Part shown: in pieces, positions 52,588 to 60,127 of the stretch | How the letters are laid out: every line of letters begins with the position of its first letter | How positions within the stretch are numbered: position 1 is the stretch's first letter | Source of the DNA: Actinomycetota bacterium | GTDB lineage: Bacteria; Actinomycetota; Acidimicrobiia; Acidimicrobiales; RAAP-2 | Assembly (NCBI GenBank): GCA_021324355.1 | Contig: JAJPJD010000049.1 | Span: 62,001-126,000, forward strand | Reading direction: 5' to 3' | DNA length: 64,000 nt | Translations under genes and position numbers: made by a program | The notes under the pieces: model-generated | Told to the model about the DNA's origin: nothing | Seen by the model: the letters and a program-made list of their open reading frames with translations, nothing else | Databases searched by the model: none

Positions 52588-53172
52588 TCAGCGAGCAGCG
52601 GCGCGAACCGCTCGTCGCAGGACGTCCTGGTAGGCCTCGAGGCCCTCGCGGGAGATGCGCGCCGCCGGGCCGGCAGCGATCGCGACCCGCTCAGGGATGA
52701 CCCCCCACACCGGGACCTTGGCACTCGACCAGTCCTCGATGGTCGCCTCGAGGTCGTTGGTGCCGAGCCGGGCCGCGCACACGACGATCCCGCAGGCGAC
52801 GTCCTCGGGGGTCATCTCGAGGGTGGTGAGCACCCGCGTCGGCTCCACCCCGCCAGCCCTGGTCGGGATGACGACCACGTCAGCCCGACGGAGCGCCGCC
52901 CGGACGATCCGTTCGTCGCCGGGCGGGGTGTCCACGACCACCGTCCCGTCCGAGCCGGCCAGGGCTCGAATGACCGTGCGCTCGGAGGGAGCCTCGACCA
53001 GCTCCACGCCGTCCAGGGGGGACTGCTCGAGCCACTCGGCGGCCGAACCCTGCGGATCGGAGTCGACCAGCACGACTGGCCCCCGGCCTCGGGCGGCGGC
53101 GGCCGCAGCCAAGTACACCGCACTGGTCGTCTTGCCGACCCCGCCCTTCACGTTCCCGACGACGATGTTCAT
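52588..53172 (-). CDS. orphan ParA-family ATPase
   Basis: A 194-residue small ParA/MinD-type ATPase with the deviant Walker A GNVKGGVGKTTSAVYLA at 7-23, Walker A' VLVDSDPQGSA and Walker B VVVDTPPGDE. No ParB or parS-like gene is adjacent, so it is not the chromosomal Soj; such lone ParA proteins position protein complexes or plasmid-like cargo. ATG 53172 lies 9 nt after TAGATT on the same strand, a leaderless arrangement. Confidence 0.88.
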   Translation of the reverse strand: MNIVVGNVKGGVGKTTSAVYLAAAAAARGRGPVVLVDSDPQGSAAEWLEQSPLDGVELVEAPSERTVIRALAGSDGTVVVDTPPGDERIVRAALRRADVVVIPTRAGGVEPTRVLTTLEMTPEDVACGIVVCAARLGTNDLEATIEDWSSAKVPVWGVIPERVAIAAGPAARISREGLEAYQDVLRRAVRAAAR

Positions 53173-53181
53173 CGGGCCCGG

Positions 53182-53187
53182 AATCTA
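53182..53187 (-). promoter_or_regulatory. -10 box of a leaderless promoter (TAGATT)
   Basis: TAGATT on the minus strand ends 9 nt before the parA-like ATG at 53172. Confidence 0.5.
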
Positions 53188-53204
53188 TCTCCAAAACTGG
53201 CCGC

Positions 53205-53648
53205 TTAGCTGGGAAGTTCAGGCGGCGGCCAGTCCGGGTCGAGCTGGCGCAAGAACACGGCGCACCGCTCGGCCTCGTCGACCTCGCCGATGGCCTCGGC
53301 CGCCCGGCGGAGCGCCTCCAGGCAGCGCAGGAACCCGCGGTTGGAGGGGTGGCGCCAGCGGACGTAGCCCGAGCCCCGCCATCCCGCCGCCCGCAGGCCG
53401 TCGAGGCCGCGGTGGTAGCCGACCCGGGCGTACGCGTACCGCTCGATGGGGTCCGAAACGGCCTCGGCCAGCTCGGCCCAGGCTTCCAAGCAGCGCGGCG
53501 CTCGGGCCGCGACCAGGGCGTAGGCGTCTCGGCGGCCCTCGAGCGGACGTCGGGCTGCTTCCTCCAGGGCCGAGCGCACCTGGTCGTCGACCGCCGGCAG
53601 GACCGTCTCGGGTGTACCCGAGCTGAAGCTCACGTTCGAACCGCTCAT
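53205..53648 (-). CDS. DUF3151 family protein
   Basis: A 147-residue protein of the actinobacterial DUF3151 family: PETVLPAVDDQVRSALEEAA near the N terminus, then AYARVGYHRGLDGLRAAGWRG and HPSNRGFLRCLEALRRAAEAIGEVDEAERC. The structure looks tetratricopeptide-like. The function is unknown. ATG 53648 follows AAAGG. It lies upstream of the ParA-like gene, separated by only 32 nt, so the two may be linked, though parA has its own promoter. Confidence 0.88.
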   Translation of the reverse strand: MSGSNVSFSSGTPETVLPAVDDQVRSALEEAARRPLEGRRDAYALVAARAPRCLEAWAELAEAVSDPIERYAYARVGYHRGLDGLRAAGWRGSGYVRWRHPSNRGFLRCLEALRRAAEAIGEVDEAERCAVFLRQLDPDWPPPELPS

Positions 53649-53680
53649 GGAACAACCTTTGCAGGCCAGGTGGGTCCACC

Positions 53681-53700
53681 CCCCGGTTGAGGGACCGGGG
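53681..53700. repeat. hairpin CCCCGGT-TGAGGG-ACCGGGG
   Basis: A perfect 7-bp inverted repeat with a 6-nt loop upstream of DUF3151, at the downstream edge of the decayed toxin-antitoxin island. It may terminate transcription from that island. Confidence 0.35.
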
Positions 53701-53795
53701 TCAGATGGCACATCAATACCGCTCCCCGGGGGAGCGTCTCACAACGTCGTCGGCCGGGGCCATTGGCTCCATGGTGGCCGGTGCGCTCGGGCCGC

Positions 53796-54228
53796 TTAGG
53801 CACGCGCTGGCTGCAGCGGCCTCGGTGGCCCGGCCGGAACAAGACGGCTGCCCGGGCGGTCGAACCAGGCGAGGTCCTCTCCGTCGGGGCCAGGCAGGGC
53901 GGCACTGCGGAAGGTGACGCCGCCTAGGCCCGCGCCCCACGCCGACTGGCCGATCGGCTGGCAGCGCCGGGGTTCGACGAGCCGGCCGTCCGGTCCGAAC
54001 GGATAGGTGGTCTCGAGGCCGGCGTCGAGGCAGCCCTCGTCGCTCAGCACGTCGGCCACCACGCGACCTGGCACCTCGCACCGGCAGCTCGGCGTCACCT
54101 CGCCGGGAACGACGTTGGCGCGTTCCACCACTGTCCGTGCCGCATCGAGAACGATCCGTCGCAAGGGTCCTCCCAGGACGGGTCGGCTACTCGAAGGAAG
54201 ATCCCTGCTTCTGTTGCACCGTCCTCAC
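53796..54228 (-). pseudogene. RES-domain toxin, frameshifted remnant
   Basis: Fragments of a RES-family toxin in two frames. The N-terminal part reads FLRVADPSWEDPCDGSFSM then HGQWWNAPTSFP, which is the RES opening (the Arg-Val and the Gly-x-Trp-Asn region). After a shift the C-terminal part reads PGRVVADVLSDEGCLDAGL, TYPFGPDGR, RCQPIGQSAWGAGLGGVTFRSAA and GEDLAWFDRPG, which is the RES closing with its Cys-Gln-Pro, Gly and Ser residues. The middle part with the Tyr and Glu motif (LYL..E) is missing, so there is a deletion as well as frameshifts. The start GTG 54228 overlaps the antitoxin stop, the usual coupling of antitoxin and toxin. Confidence 0.6.
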
Positions 54229-54652
54229 GCGGTGCCGCGCCAGTCGAAGGCACCCTCGACGGCCTCGAGTGCTTTCGCCGGCTCTTCCGCCAACGTCTCG
54301 AGGAGACTGCGGCCGCCAAAGGCGGCAGCGGGCCCGGCGGGACACCAAACGCCAGGGGTCCGGGCTTCAGCTTGTGTGCCATGACCTGGACGACCCGCAG
54401 CACCTCGCCGATGCGTGCGAGACGTTCCGACGAGGCCCCGGTCGCGCTACTGTCCCACGGCCTGGCGGGACACTCCCAACAGCCGGCCGAGCTCATTGTC
54501 CGCGAGCCCGAGCTCGCTGCTGATCACCTCCGGCGGATCGCGCTCGTCGCGCAGGGCCGCCAGCGCCAGACGCTCGAACTCGACCAGGTCGGCTGCGCTC
54601 GCCTCGGGGGCCACGCCCGGCGGTGGGGCGGGCGATCGGTGGGGCTGGCCAT
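54225..54652 (-). pseudogene. MbcA/ParS/Xre-type antitoxin, frameshifted remnant
   Basis: Three frames together spell a complete antitoxin of the DUF2384 family. Part one: ADLVEFERLALAALRDE and the helix-turn-helix ELGLADNELGRLLGVSRQAV, ending at a TAG. Part two, in the next frame: SSERLARIGEVLRVVQVMA. Part three, in another frame: RTPGVW then AAAFGGRSLLETLAEEPAKALEAV and a terminal FDWRGTA. The GGRSLLE-L segment is the conserved toxin-binding tail. Two frameshifts are needed, so this is a pseudogene. It precedes the RES remnant with a 4-nt overlap. The 5' end is uncertain (GTG 54614 or ATG 54652). Confidence 0.6.
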
Positions 54653-55060
54653 CCCGAGGGCGTTCGCAGCCACGTGCGCAGCGCTGCCGGGGCCGAGACC
54701 GAAGGAGGCGACCCAGCCCGTGATGGGCGCCGAGATGCCCGACAGCACGAGCAAGTCGAGCTGCGGTGGCTCGGCCATGCGCCCGGCGGGGTCGACCGCT
54801 GCAGCCAAGCGACGGGCCAGGGACTTGAGCTGGACGACGAAGAAGCGGGCGGCGGCCGCGGAACCGGTCAGCGCCTTCTGGAGGACGAGCCCCAGGTCCT
54901 CGACTCCGCGGAGTCAACCTTCTCGGCTGCCTCGACGAACTCCTCGGGCGTGCCGATTCCGGACCGGCTCGGTGGTTCGGTTGACCGGGGTCATCGACCG
55001 CGAGGCCAACCGCGCCACCGGACGATAACGACAGTGGCTGATATTGTGACGCTGCCCCAT
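54653..55060 (-). pseudogene. unassigned decayed reading frame
   Basis: On the minus strand a coherent but unidentified protein frame runs for about 85 codons (VLQKALTGSAAAARFFVVQL, then PPQLDLLVLSGISAPI and FGLGPGSAAHVAANALG), and a second fragment (TPEEFVEAAEKVDSAE) precedes it in another frame. The two join with a shift near 54902, next to a 14-bp palindrome. The amino-acid mix is normal for a protein, unlike a chance frame. I do not recognise the family. Confidence 0.35.
54902..54915. repeat. 14-bp perfect palindrome GACTCCGCGGAGTC
   Basis: Perfect palindrome within the decayed island; it shares the TCCGCGGA core with the 18-bp palindrome at the other toxin-antitoxin locus. Confidence 0.35.
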
Positions 55061-55118
55061 TAGCACACGTGCTGTGGCCGACCCGGGCCCGTGCGAACCG
55101 ACGACAAGGAGCACCACC

Positions 55119-56393
55119 ATGGCGTGGGACTTCTCTACTGAGCCCGAGTTCCAGGAGAAGCTCGACTGGATCGAGAAGTTCTGCAAGGAAGAGATCGAGC
55201 CGCTCGACCTGGTGTTCCCGGGGGCGGTGCGCTCTCGCAACCCCAAGGTCAAGGCCCTCGTCGACCCGTTGAAGCAGCAGGTGAAGGACCAGGGGCTGTG
55301 GGCGCTGTTCTTGGACCGAGACCTTGGCGGACCCGGCTACGGCCAGCTCAAGCTGGCGCTGGTCAACGAGATCCTCGGCCGCTACGGGTCCGCTCCGGCC
55401 ATCTTCGGCACGGCGGCCCCTGACACCGGCAACATGGAGCTGCTCGCGGTCTACGGGACCGAGGAGCAGAAGGAGCGCTGGCTCTATCCCTTGATGCGCC
55501 AGGAGATCTTCTCGGCGTACTCCATGACCGAGCCGCACGGAGGTTCGGACCCGAACCTCTTCAAGACGGTTGCGGTGCGCGACGGGGACGAATGGGTGAT
55601 CAATGGGGAGAAGTGGTTCACCTCTGCCGGGAGGTATGCCGACATCCTCTTCGTGATGTGCACGAACGGCATCTTCATCGTGCCTCGCGACACGCCGGGA
55701 GTGGAGATCATGCCGTACCCGGCAGTTCACAACCATATCCGCTACAACGACGTCCGAGTCCCCCTGGACCACTTGCTCGGCCCGGAGGATGGCGCCAAAG
55801 TGCTGGCCCAGCGACGCTTGGGCGGCGGGCGCATCCACCACGCGATGCGCACGATCGCGCAGTGCAAGCGTGCCTTCGACATGATGTGCGAGCGGGCACT
55901 CAGCCGCGAGTCGCACGGGAAGATCATCGCCGAGCACCAGATGGTCCAAGAGGCGATCGCGGACTCCTACGCCGAGATCAACATGCTCCGCCTCCTCGTC
56001 CTGTGGACCGCGTGGACGATCGACAACTCAAGCACCCAGGCCGCTCGCACGCAGATCGCCGCGTGCAAGTACACGTGCGCGAAGGTGCTCCGCGAGGTCT
56101 CGTATCGGGCACTCCACATCTACGGGTCGTTGGGAACGACGAACCTGACGCCGCTCCAGGCAATGTACGCGGGTGCACCGACGATGGGCATCGCCGACGG
56201 TGTCGACGAGGTTCACAAGGTGACGGTGGCACGCAATGTGCTGAAGGACTACAAGCCGCACGAGGGGTTGTGGCCGAGTGAGTACCTGCCGGCCAAGCGC
56301 GAGCAGGCACGAAAGAAGTTCGCCGACGTGCTCGCCAAGGAGCCCGAGCTTGCGGCCTACGCTGACGCCGCCGAGCGCCGCGCCTACGCCTGA
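55119..56393 (+). CDS. acyl-CoA dehydrogenase
   Basis: A 424-residue FAD-dependent acyl-CoA dehydrogenase that would introduce the first double bond in beta-oxidation. It has DLGGPGYGQLKLALVNEILG, YSMTEPHGGSDPN (FAD-binding loop), WVINGEKWFTSAG and the C-terminal YRALHIYGSLGTTNLTPL with ADGVDEVHKVTVARNVLK. It is closest to the ACAD10/11 and FadE groups with a long C-terminal tail. ATG 55119 has AAGGAG 7 nt upstream. Codon use is less GC-extreme than in the housekeeping block. Chain-length specificity is unknown. Confidence 0.92.
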   Translation: MAWDFSTEPEFQEKLDWIEKFCKEEIEPLDLVFPGAVRSRNPKVKALVDPLKQQVKDQGLWALFLDRDLGGPGYGQLKLALVNEILGRYGSAPAIFGTAAPDTGNMELLAVYGTEEQKERWLYPLMRQEIFSAYSMTEPHGGSDPNLFKTVAVRDGDEWVINGEKWFTSAGRYADILFVMCTNGIFIVPRDTPGVEIMPYPAVHNHIRYNDVRVPLDHLLGPEDGAKVLAQRRLGGGRIHHAMRTIAQCKRAFDMMCERALSRESHGKIIAEHQMVQEAIADSYAEINMLRLLVLWTAWTIDNSSTQAARTQIAACKYTCAKVLREVSYRALHIYGSLGTTNLTPLQAMYAGAPTMGIADGVDEVHKVTVARNVLKDYKPHEGLWPSEYLPAKREQARKKFADVLAKEPELAAYADAAERRAYA

Positions 56394-56409
56394 GCAGTAC
56401 GAACGACCC

Positions 56410-56437
56410 GGGTCCGTAGCGGGTACGGCCCGGACCC
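56410..56437 (+). terminator. candidate terminator hairpin after the acyl-CoA dehydrogenase
   Basis: GGGTCCG and CGGACCC form a 7-bp stem around a 14-nt loop, 17 nt after the stop codon. There is no T-run. Confidence 0.4.
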
Positions 56438-56536
56438 AACACCGTTGCGGCCACGATTCCGGTCCACGCAATTGATTTGGCCCGTCTCCATCCCCGCTGG
56501 CCCCGACCTGGTGCCGAGGGCCCGCGGGCGGATCCG

Positions 56537-56824
56537 TCAGCGTTCGATCGTCGCCTGAATGCCCCGGCTGTGAAAGCGCTCGACGATGGCCACCGCCTCT
56601 TCTTTGGGGCGGACCGCGACGACCGCCTTCCCGGAGTGGTGGATTTGGTTGGTGAGCTGTTCGGCCCGGGCGAGCGAGTGGTTCAGGATCTCGACCAGCG
56701 CCTTGATGACATGGGAAAACGTGTTGACGTCGTCGTTCCAGACGATGACCGCCCAGAGGTCCTCGTTGTCAACGAGCTGTTCGACGTCCTCGTCTGTGAT
56801 GACGACATCGAGCGTCTGGGTCAT
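56537..56824 (-). CDS. clpS: ATP-dependent Clp protease adaptor ClpS
   Basis: ClpS brings N-end-rule substrates to ClpAP/ClpCP. The 95-residue protein carries WAVIVWNDDVNTFSHVIKAL with the substrate-binding Asn-Asp-Asp, then HHSGKAVVAVRPKEEAVAIVERFHSRG. ATG 56824 follows AGGAG; the longer upstream frame is not needed. It is convergent with the acyl-CoA dehydrogenase. Confidence 0.95.
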   Translation of the reverse strand: MTQTLDVVITDEDVEQLVDNEDLWAVIVWNDDVNTFSHVIKALVEILNHSLARAEQLTNQIHHSGKAVVAVRPKEEAVAIVERFHSRGIQATIER

Positions 56825-57014
56825 GGGAACTCCTGCGGCCGGCCCCGAGCCGACGGACCAAAGCCTACCGGGAGCCACCCGGGTGACCAAGCAATTGGGG
56901 ACTGCCTCGGGCCGCCGCGCCGGGTGTGAGCGCCCGAGGTCCGAACCGGCGGGCTGATGGCCTGGCGCGCCTCAGAGGTGGTCCAGAAGAAGCCGACATC
57001 GTCGCCCAGGTGCC

Positions 57015-58841
57015 GTGAGCGCCCGCCGAGGCTCGGTGGTCGCTGCCAGCCGGTGGATGCTCCGGCCGCCCTGGTGGCAGCTGGTGGCAGCAGCGGTCAC
57101 GTGGCTGGCCGCCGTGGTGGCACCGGCCGCAGCGGCCACGAGTGGCGGACCACCCGGAACGGTGGTGACCTTCGCCGAGCCGCCTGGAGTGCCGCTGAGC
57201 TACATCTTTCCTTTTGCCCCCGTCACCGAGAGCTCGGTGCCCAACGTCGAGCAGTTCCAGGCGCTGCTCTGGCGTCCGCTGGCCTGGTTTGGCACCGACG
57301 AGACCGCGGCCAGGGTCGATCCCAGTCGTTCGCTGTACTCGGCGATCTCGTACTCAGACAAGGACCGGGAGGTAACGGTCCGGCTCAAACCCTACCGATG
57401 GTCCGACGGCCAGCCAGTCACCAGCCGCGACATCGAGTTCTCCTACGACCTCTACCGCTTCAACGAGCTGGAGTGGGCGCATTACGTGCCGGGACAGTTC
57501 CCCGACAACGTGGCCTCGGTCAGGCTGCCCAATCCACGCACGGTGGTGTTCGTACTGAAGCACCGGGTCAACCCGACGTGGTTCACCGACGACCAGCTGT
57601 CGCTCATCACCCCGATGCCCCAGCACGCATGGGACCGGACATCGATGAGCACCGCTGTCGGCAACTACGACCAGGATGCCACTGGGGCAGAAGCGGTCTT
57701 CAACTTCTTGAACGACGAGGCGATGGACCTCGCGACCTATGCCACCAACCCGCTGTGGCAGGTGGTCGACGGTCCGTGGAGGCTTGTGTCGTTCAGTGCT
57801 GATGGGCGGGCGACCTTCGCACCCAACCCTGAGTACTCGGGACCGGTGAAGCCCGACATCGCCGCGTTCGAAGAGTTGCCGTTCCCCACGGCAGGCGCTG
57901 AGGTCATGGCCCTGCGTTCAGGAGTTCTCGACGTCGGGTACCTGCCCTTAGAGGATCTTGGGGATGCACGTGGGCTCGAGGCAGCCGGCTACCGGCTGGT
58001 GCCCTGGTACAACGTCGCTGTTGGCTACGCCCTCTATGACTTCGGCAATCCGTCGGCTGGCCCGATCCTCTCCAAGCTGTACGTCCGCCAAGCCATCGAG
58101 CAGACCGAGAACCAGTCACAGATCATCCGGCGAGTGTTCGGCGGCTTTGCCCTGCCGACCGACGGACCCGAGCCGGTACGGCTCGAGCCGGATCTCGTCC
58201 CGGCACCCGATCGCCGCAATCCATACCCCTTCGACCTCGCCGCCGCTCGGGCCCGCCTCGAGCGCCACGGGTGGCACGTGGTTTCGGGTTCGGCCGCCCG
58301 CTGCCGCGACCCTGGCACCGGGCCCGGTCACTGTGGCGCTGGCATCCGGCGAGGGAGCCGACTCGCTTTCGACCTTCTCTATCCCTCCGGGTCGTCCTTG
58401 CTGACCGCCGAGGTTGATTCACTGCGCTCGAGTGCCGCTCGAGCCGGGATCGCCATCACCCCGGTCGCCCTGAGCTTCGTCGATCTGGTCTCGACGGTGG
58501 GCCGGTGCCCCTCGGCGTGCAACTGGCAGCTCGCGTACTTCGGTGTGCCGAGCTACGAGCCGGTCCTGCCGACGGGCGACAACTCGTTCCTGGCGAGCTC
58601 AGCCCTCAATCTCGGCGGCTACCGGAGCGCCTCGATCACCACCGCGATCAATGACCTCATGCAATCGGGTGATTCCGGCGCCCTCGGCCGCTACGAGCGA
58701 GTGACCGCAGAGCAGCTTCCGTGGCTTTGGCTCCCCACGCCTGCGTACCAGCTCACCGTGATTGCCCACCGACTCAACGGGGCGGTCCCGCAGAATGCCT
58801 ACCTCTACATCACCCCCGAGGACTACCGAATCGCTGGGTGA
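57015..58841 (+). CDS. peptide/nickel-type extracellular solute-binding protein (SBP family 5)
   Basis: A 608-residue secreted substrate-binding protein of the DppA/OppA family. A Sec signal with a hydrophobic stretch at about 20-41 ends in AAAATSGG; there is no lipobox Cys. The SBP_bac_5 domain includes VTVRLKPYRWSDGQPVTSRDIEFSYD, DGPWRLVSFSADGRATFAPNPEY and KLYVRQAIEQTENQSQII. An extra cysteine-containing insert (CRDPGTGPGHCGAGIRRG) lies at about 430-448. No permease or ATPase genes are adjacent, so its transporter must be elsewhere. Confidence 0.85.
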   Translation: MSARRGSVVAASRWMLRPPWWQLVAAAVTWLAAVVAPAAAATSGGPPGTVVTFAEPPGVPLSYIFPFAPVTESSVPNVEQFQALLWRPLAWFGTDETAARVDPSRSLYSAISYSDKDREVTVRLKPYRWSDGQPVTSRDIEFSYDLYRFNELEWAHYVPGQFPDNVASVRLPNPRTVVFVLKHRVNPTWFTDDQLSLITPMPQHAWDRTSMSTAVGNYDQDATGAEAVFNFLNDEAMDLATYATNPLWQVVDGPWRLVSFSADGRATFAPNPEYSGPVKPDIAAFEELPFPTAGAEVMALRSGVLDVGYLPLEDLGDARGLEAAGYRLVPWYNVAVGYALYDFGNPSAGPILSKLYVRQAIEQTENQSQIIRRVFGGFALPTDGPEPVRLEPDLVPAPDRRNPYPFDLAAARARLERHGWHVVSGSAARCRDPGTGPGHCGAGIRRGSRLAFDLLYPSGSSLLTAEVDSLRSSAARAGIAITPVALSFVDLVSTVGRCPSACNWQLAYFGVPSYEPVLPTGDNSFLASSALNLGGYRSASITTAINDLMQSGDSGALGRYERVTAEQLPWLWLPTPAYQLTVIAHRLNGAVPQNAYLYITPEDYRIAG

Positions 58842-58884
58842 CCGTCGAACCCGCGCCGGCCAGGAACTGGCACCCTCTGGCCGG

Positions 58885-59805
58885 TCAGCGAACCGACCGG
58901 GATCGCCGCCGGTACCAGCGGATAGCGGTCGAGCGGGACGTCGGCCAGCTCGGCATGGCCCGCCTCCTCAGGACCTTGGTGCCCCTGGCGGTGACGTGCC
59001 GCTGCTCACGACGTCGAGCCTGGCTGATCCGGCGCTCTCGGCGGCGCCTCAGCTCGAGGGTGGCCGATGGGAGCGACCAGATGACGACACTGACGCCGAG
59101 GGCGCCCAGCCCGAACCACAGTGCGGTCAGCGGTCGATGGACCGACGAAGTCATTGAGAAGTGGGGCTCGGCTCGTCGGAGCAGCCGCACCTCGGCAGCA
59201 GCCAGGTCAAGCGTTCCCCGTTCCAGTCCGGCCACCTTCACGTCTTCCACGAGGACCGAGACGGCGGCCCGGCCAACCTGAAAGACGACGACGAAGACGG
59301 TCGTGGCCGGCGAGCCCTTTTGGGGACTGGCCGTGGCGAACTCGCGAGCGAACGCGTGGGGAACCTCGGGAGCAGAGAACGACCCGATCAGCTTCAGGCC
59401 TGCGGCGGTGTAGTCCTTCTTTGCCGAGTACTGCGCCTCGAGTTCGTCACGCGCGCTGCGGGCAGCCGTCGCCGTCGGCAGGATCTCGAGGAGGATGTCC
59501 GCATTCCCAGTAGAGGCTGCGTTCTTCCAGCCGATGGAGTAAACGCCGGTGCGGGCCGGATCCTTGGTTGCTTCGGAAGTAATGGTCCTCGAGGGAACGC
59601 TGGCGAAGCTCTGAGGTTGGCTGACATACGGCTTGTTCGCCAGGCCCTTGATTCCCGAAGAATGCACGACCAGCTTGGCCATCTCCGAGCGGTTGATCGC
59701 TGTCGAGCTGCCGAATACGACGAAGCCAACGGCCGCGAGGATGAAGACGACGATGATCGCGCCGACGCGCACCCGCCGCGAGGTCATCGGGTGATCGGGC
59801 GACAT
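58885..59805 (-). CDS. membrane protein of unknown function, two transmembrane segments
   Basis: A 306-residue protein with a membrane helix at about 14-34 (GAIIVVFILAAVGFVVFG), an extracytoplasmic domain of some 190 residues, a second helix at about 226-246 (ALWFGLGALGVSVVIWSLP) and a strongly basic cytoplasmic tail of 60 residues ending in RRRSRSVR. The outer domain has no cysteines and no known motif. It is convergent with the solute-binding protein gene. I do not recognise the family. Confidence 0.7.
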   Translation of the reverse strand: MSPDHPMTSRRVRVGAIIVVFILAAVGFVVFGSSTAINRSEMAKLVVHSSGIKGLANKPYVSQPQSFASVPSRTITSEATKDPARTGVYSIGWKNAASTGNADILLEILPTATAARSARDELEAQYSAKKDYTAAGLKLIGSFSAPEVPHAFAREFATASPQKGSPATTVFVVVFQVGRAAVSVLVEDVKVAGLERGTLDLAAAEVRLLRRAEPHFSMTSSVHRPLTALWFGLGALGVSVVIWSLPSATLELRRRRERRISQARRREQRHVTARGTKVLRRRAMPSWPTSRSTAIRWYRRRSRSVR

Positions 59806-60127
59806 GCCGGCTCCGGATTCCCGGACCGGTGCTGGGCACTTCGGCTGACTGGTGCCCGGTACAGCGGGTGCCGATCGCTCCCGATGGCGCGCGAGGCAGT
59901 GGTTCGGCCGGCGCCCGCGCCGGTGACGGTCCTGTGACAGCCGATCATCGGCAGGAGGCTACCGGGTCGGTGACTCCGAGCCAGATCGCGCCTCACGACT
60001 GAACACGTGATCCCGCGCCGCCCTCTGGCCCCACTGGGCGACTCGATGGGCGTGCCGGCTGAACTGGGCATGATCCATCGGACCCGGGGGCCAGGTGGAA
60101 GGATCGTCGGACCATGGAGGACGAGTG
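59806..60127. other. intergenic stretch between divergent genes
   Basis: About 320 bp holding the control region of the KimA-like permease. It was checked for a ydaO (c-di-AMP) riboswitch because KimA transporters are often controlled by one; the conserved elements were not recognised. A short ATG-initiated five-codon frame (60113-60130) precedes the permease start. Confidence 0.4.

Noticed and set aside
60095-60127. A longer N terminus for the KimA-like permease beginning at 60095
   Set aside because: No ribosome-binding site; GTG 60128 has GGAGG at the right distance and matches the family start.
59806-60127. ydaO (c-di-AMP) riboswitch before the KimA-like gene
   Set aside because: The conserved helices and GAGC/CCG elements of that riboswitch could not be recognised in this stretch.
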